A stretch of 14,575 bases of DNA from an uncultured Gemella sp. (GTDB lineage: Bacteria; Bacillota; Bacilli; Staphylococcales; Gemellaceae): assembly GCA_947254465.1 (NCBI GenBank), contig CAMYEU010000021.1, positions 1 to 14,575 on the forward strand. The letters are read 5' to 3'. Below the pieces are notes generated by a model that worked only from the letters and a program-made list of their open reading frames with translations, searched no databases and was not told where the DNA came from. Below, in pieces: positions 14,532-14,575 of this stretch. Numbering within the stretch: the first letter of the stretch is position 1; every line of letters begins with the position of its first letter. A program made the position numbers and the translations under genes.

Positions 14532-14575
14532 CTGTCTCTTATACACATCTCCGAGCCCACGAGACATCTCAGGAT
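14532..14575. other. Illumina Nextera adapter contamination at the contig end
   Basis: CTGTCTCTTATACACATCT (14532-14550) is the Tn5 mosaic-end part of the Nextera adapter and CCGAGCCCACGAGAC (14551-14565) is the read-2 adapter. ATCTCAGG (14566-14573) fits an i7 index, and AT (14574-14575) fits the first bases of the P7 tail. This is a library artefact and not bacterial DNA. The junction interrupts murD in the middle of its conserved NDSKATN-containing region. Confidence 0.97.

Noticed and set aside
14532..14567. MurD N-terminal extension MSRGLGDVYKRQ
   Set aside because: These codons are adapter sequence, not genome.

Overview
The window looks like a contig end from a low-GC Gram-positive bacterium of the class Bacilli. 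The DNA is very AT-rich (roughly 30% GC by eye, not computed), ribosome binding sites are strong AGGAGG types, and the genes are Firmicutes families (EcsA/EcsB, DivIB, a HemY-type oxidase). The order murD-divIB-ftsA-ftsZ without murG between murD and divIB is the staphylococcal-type arrangement. Gemella or a close relative is my best guess, made from memory rather than from a search.

Layout. (1) Positions 1-4538, minus strand: a tightly packed operon read coaE > ecsA > ecsB > hemY-like > pepA (cut off by the window start). coaE/ecsA and ecsA/ecsB overlap by 8 nt. (2) 4705-6144, minus: a LysP-like amino-acid permease with its own terminator and a near-consensus SigA promoter. (3) 6145-6528: an AT-rich gap with divergent promoters. 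(4) 6529-10291, plus strand, the only plus-strand genes: an acyl-CoA-dehydrogenase-fold flavoprotein lacking the usual catalytic Glu, a leaderless PhnD-like binding protein, a core-only MetE-type methyltransferase and an OsmC-like protein. A long hairpin followed by a short T tract lies between the first and second genes. (5) 10292-10447: two stem-loops between convergent genes. (6) 10448-14531, minus: the end of the division and cell wall cluster, murD (3' part) > divIB > ftsA > ftsZ. A perfect 17-bp terminator stem separates divIB from ftsA, so ftsA-ftsZ probably has its own promoter.

The last 44 bases (14532-14575) are not genomic. They are the Illumina Nextera mosaic end, the read-2 adapter, an apparent 8-base index and the first two bases of the P7 tail. 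The real MurD sequence stops at 14531.

The best candidate for an undescribed system is the four-gene plus-strand operon. It combines a methyltransferase core with intact zinc ligands but no folate-handling N-terminal half, an ACAD-like protein without its dehydrogenase base, a cytoplasmic binding-protein fold and a cysteine-less OsmC fold. I infer a sulfur or methyl-group salvage route that makes methionine from an unknown methyl donor; this is a hypothesis. Other oddities are a HemY relative with eroded FAD motifs, an FtsZ without the usual DIPxFL-type C-terminal peptide, and a small hairpin between the Shine-Dalgarno sequence and the start codon of pepA.
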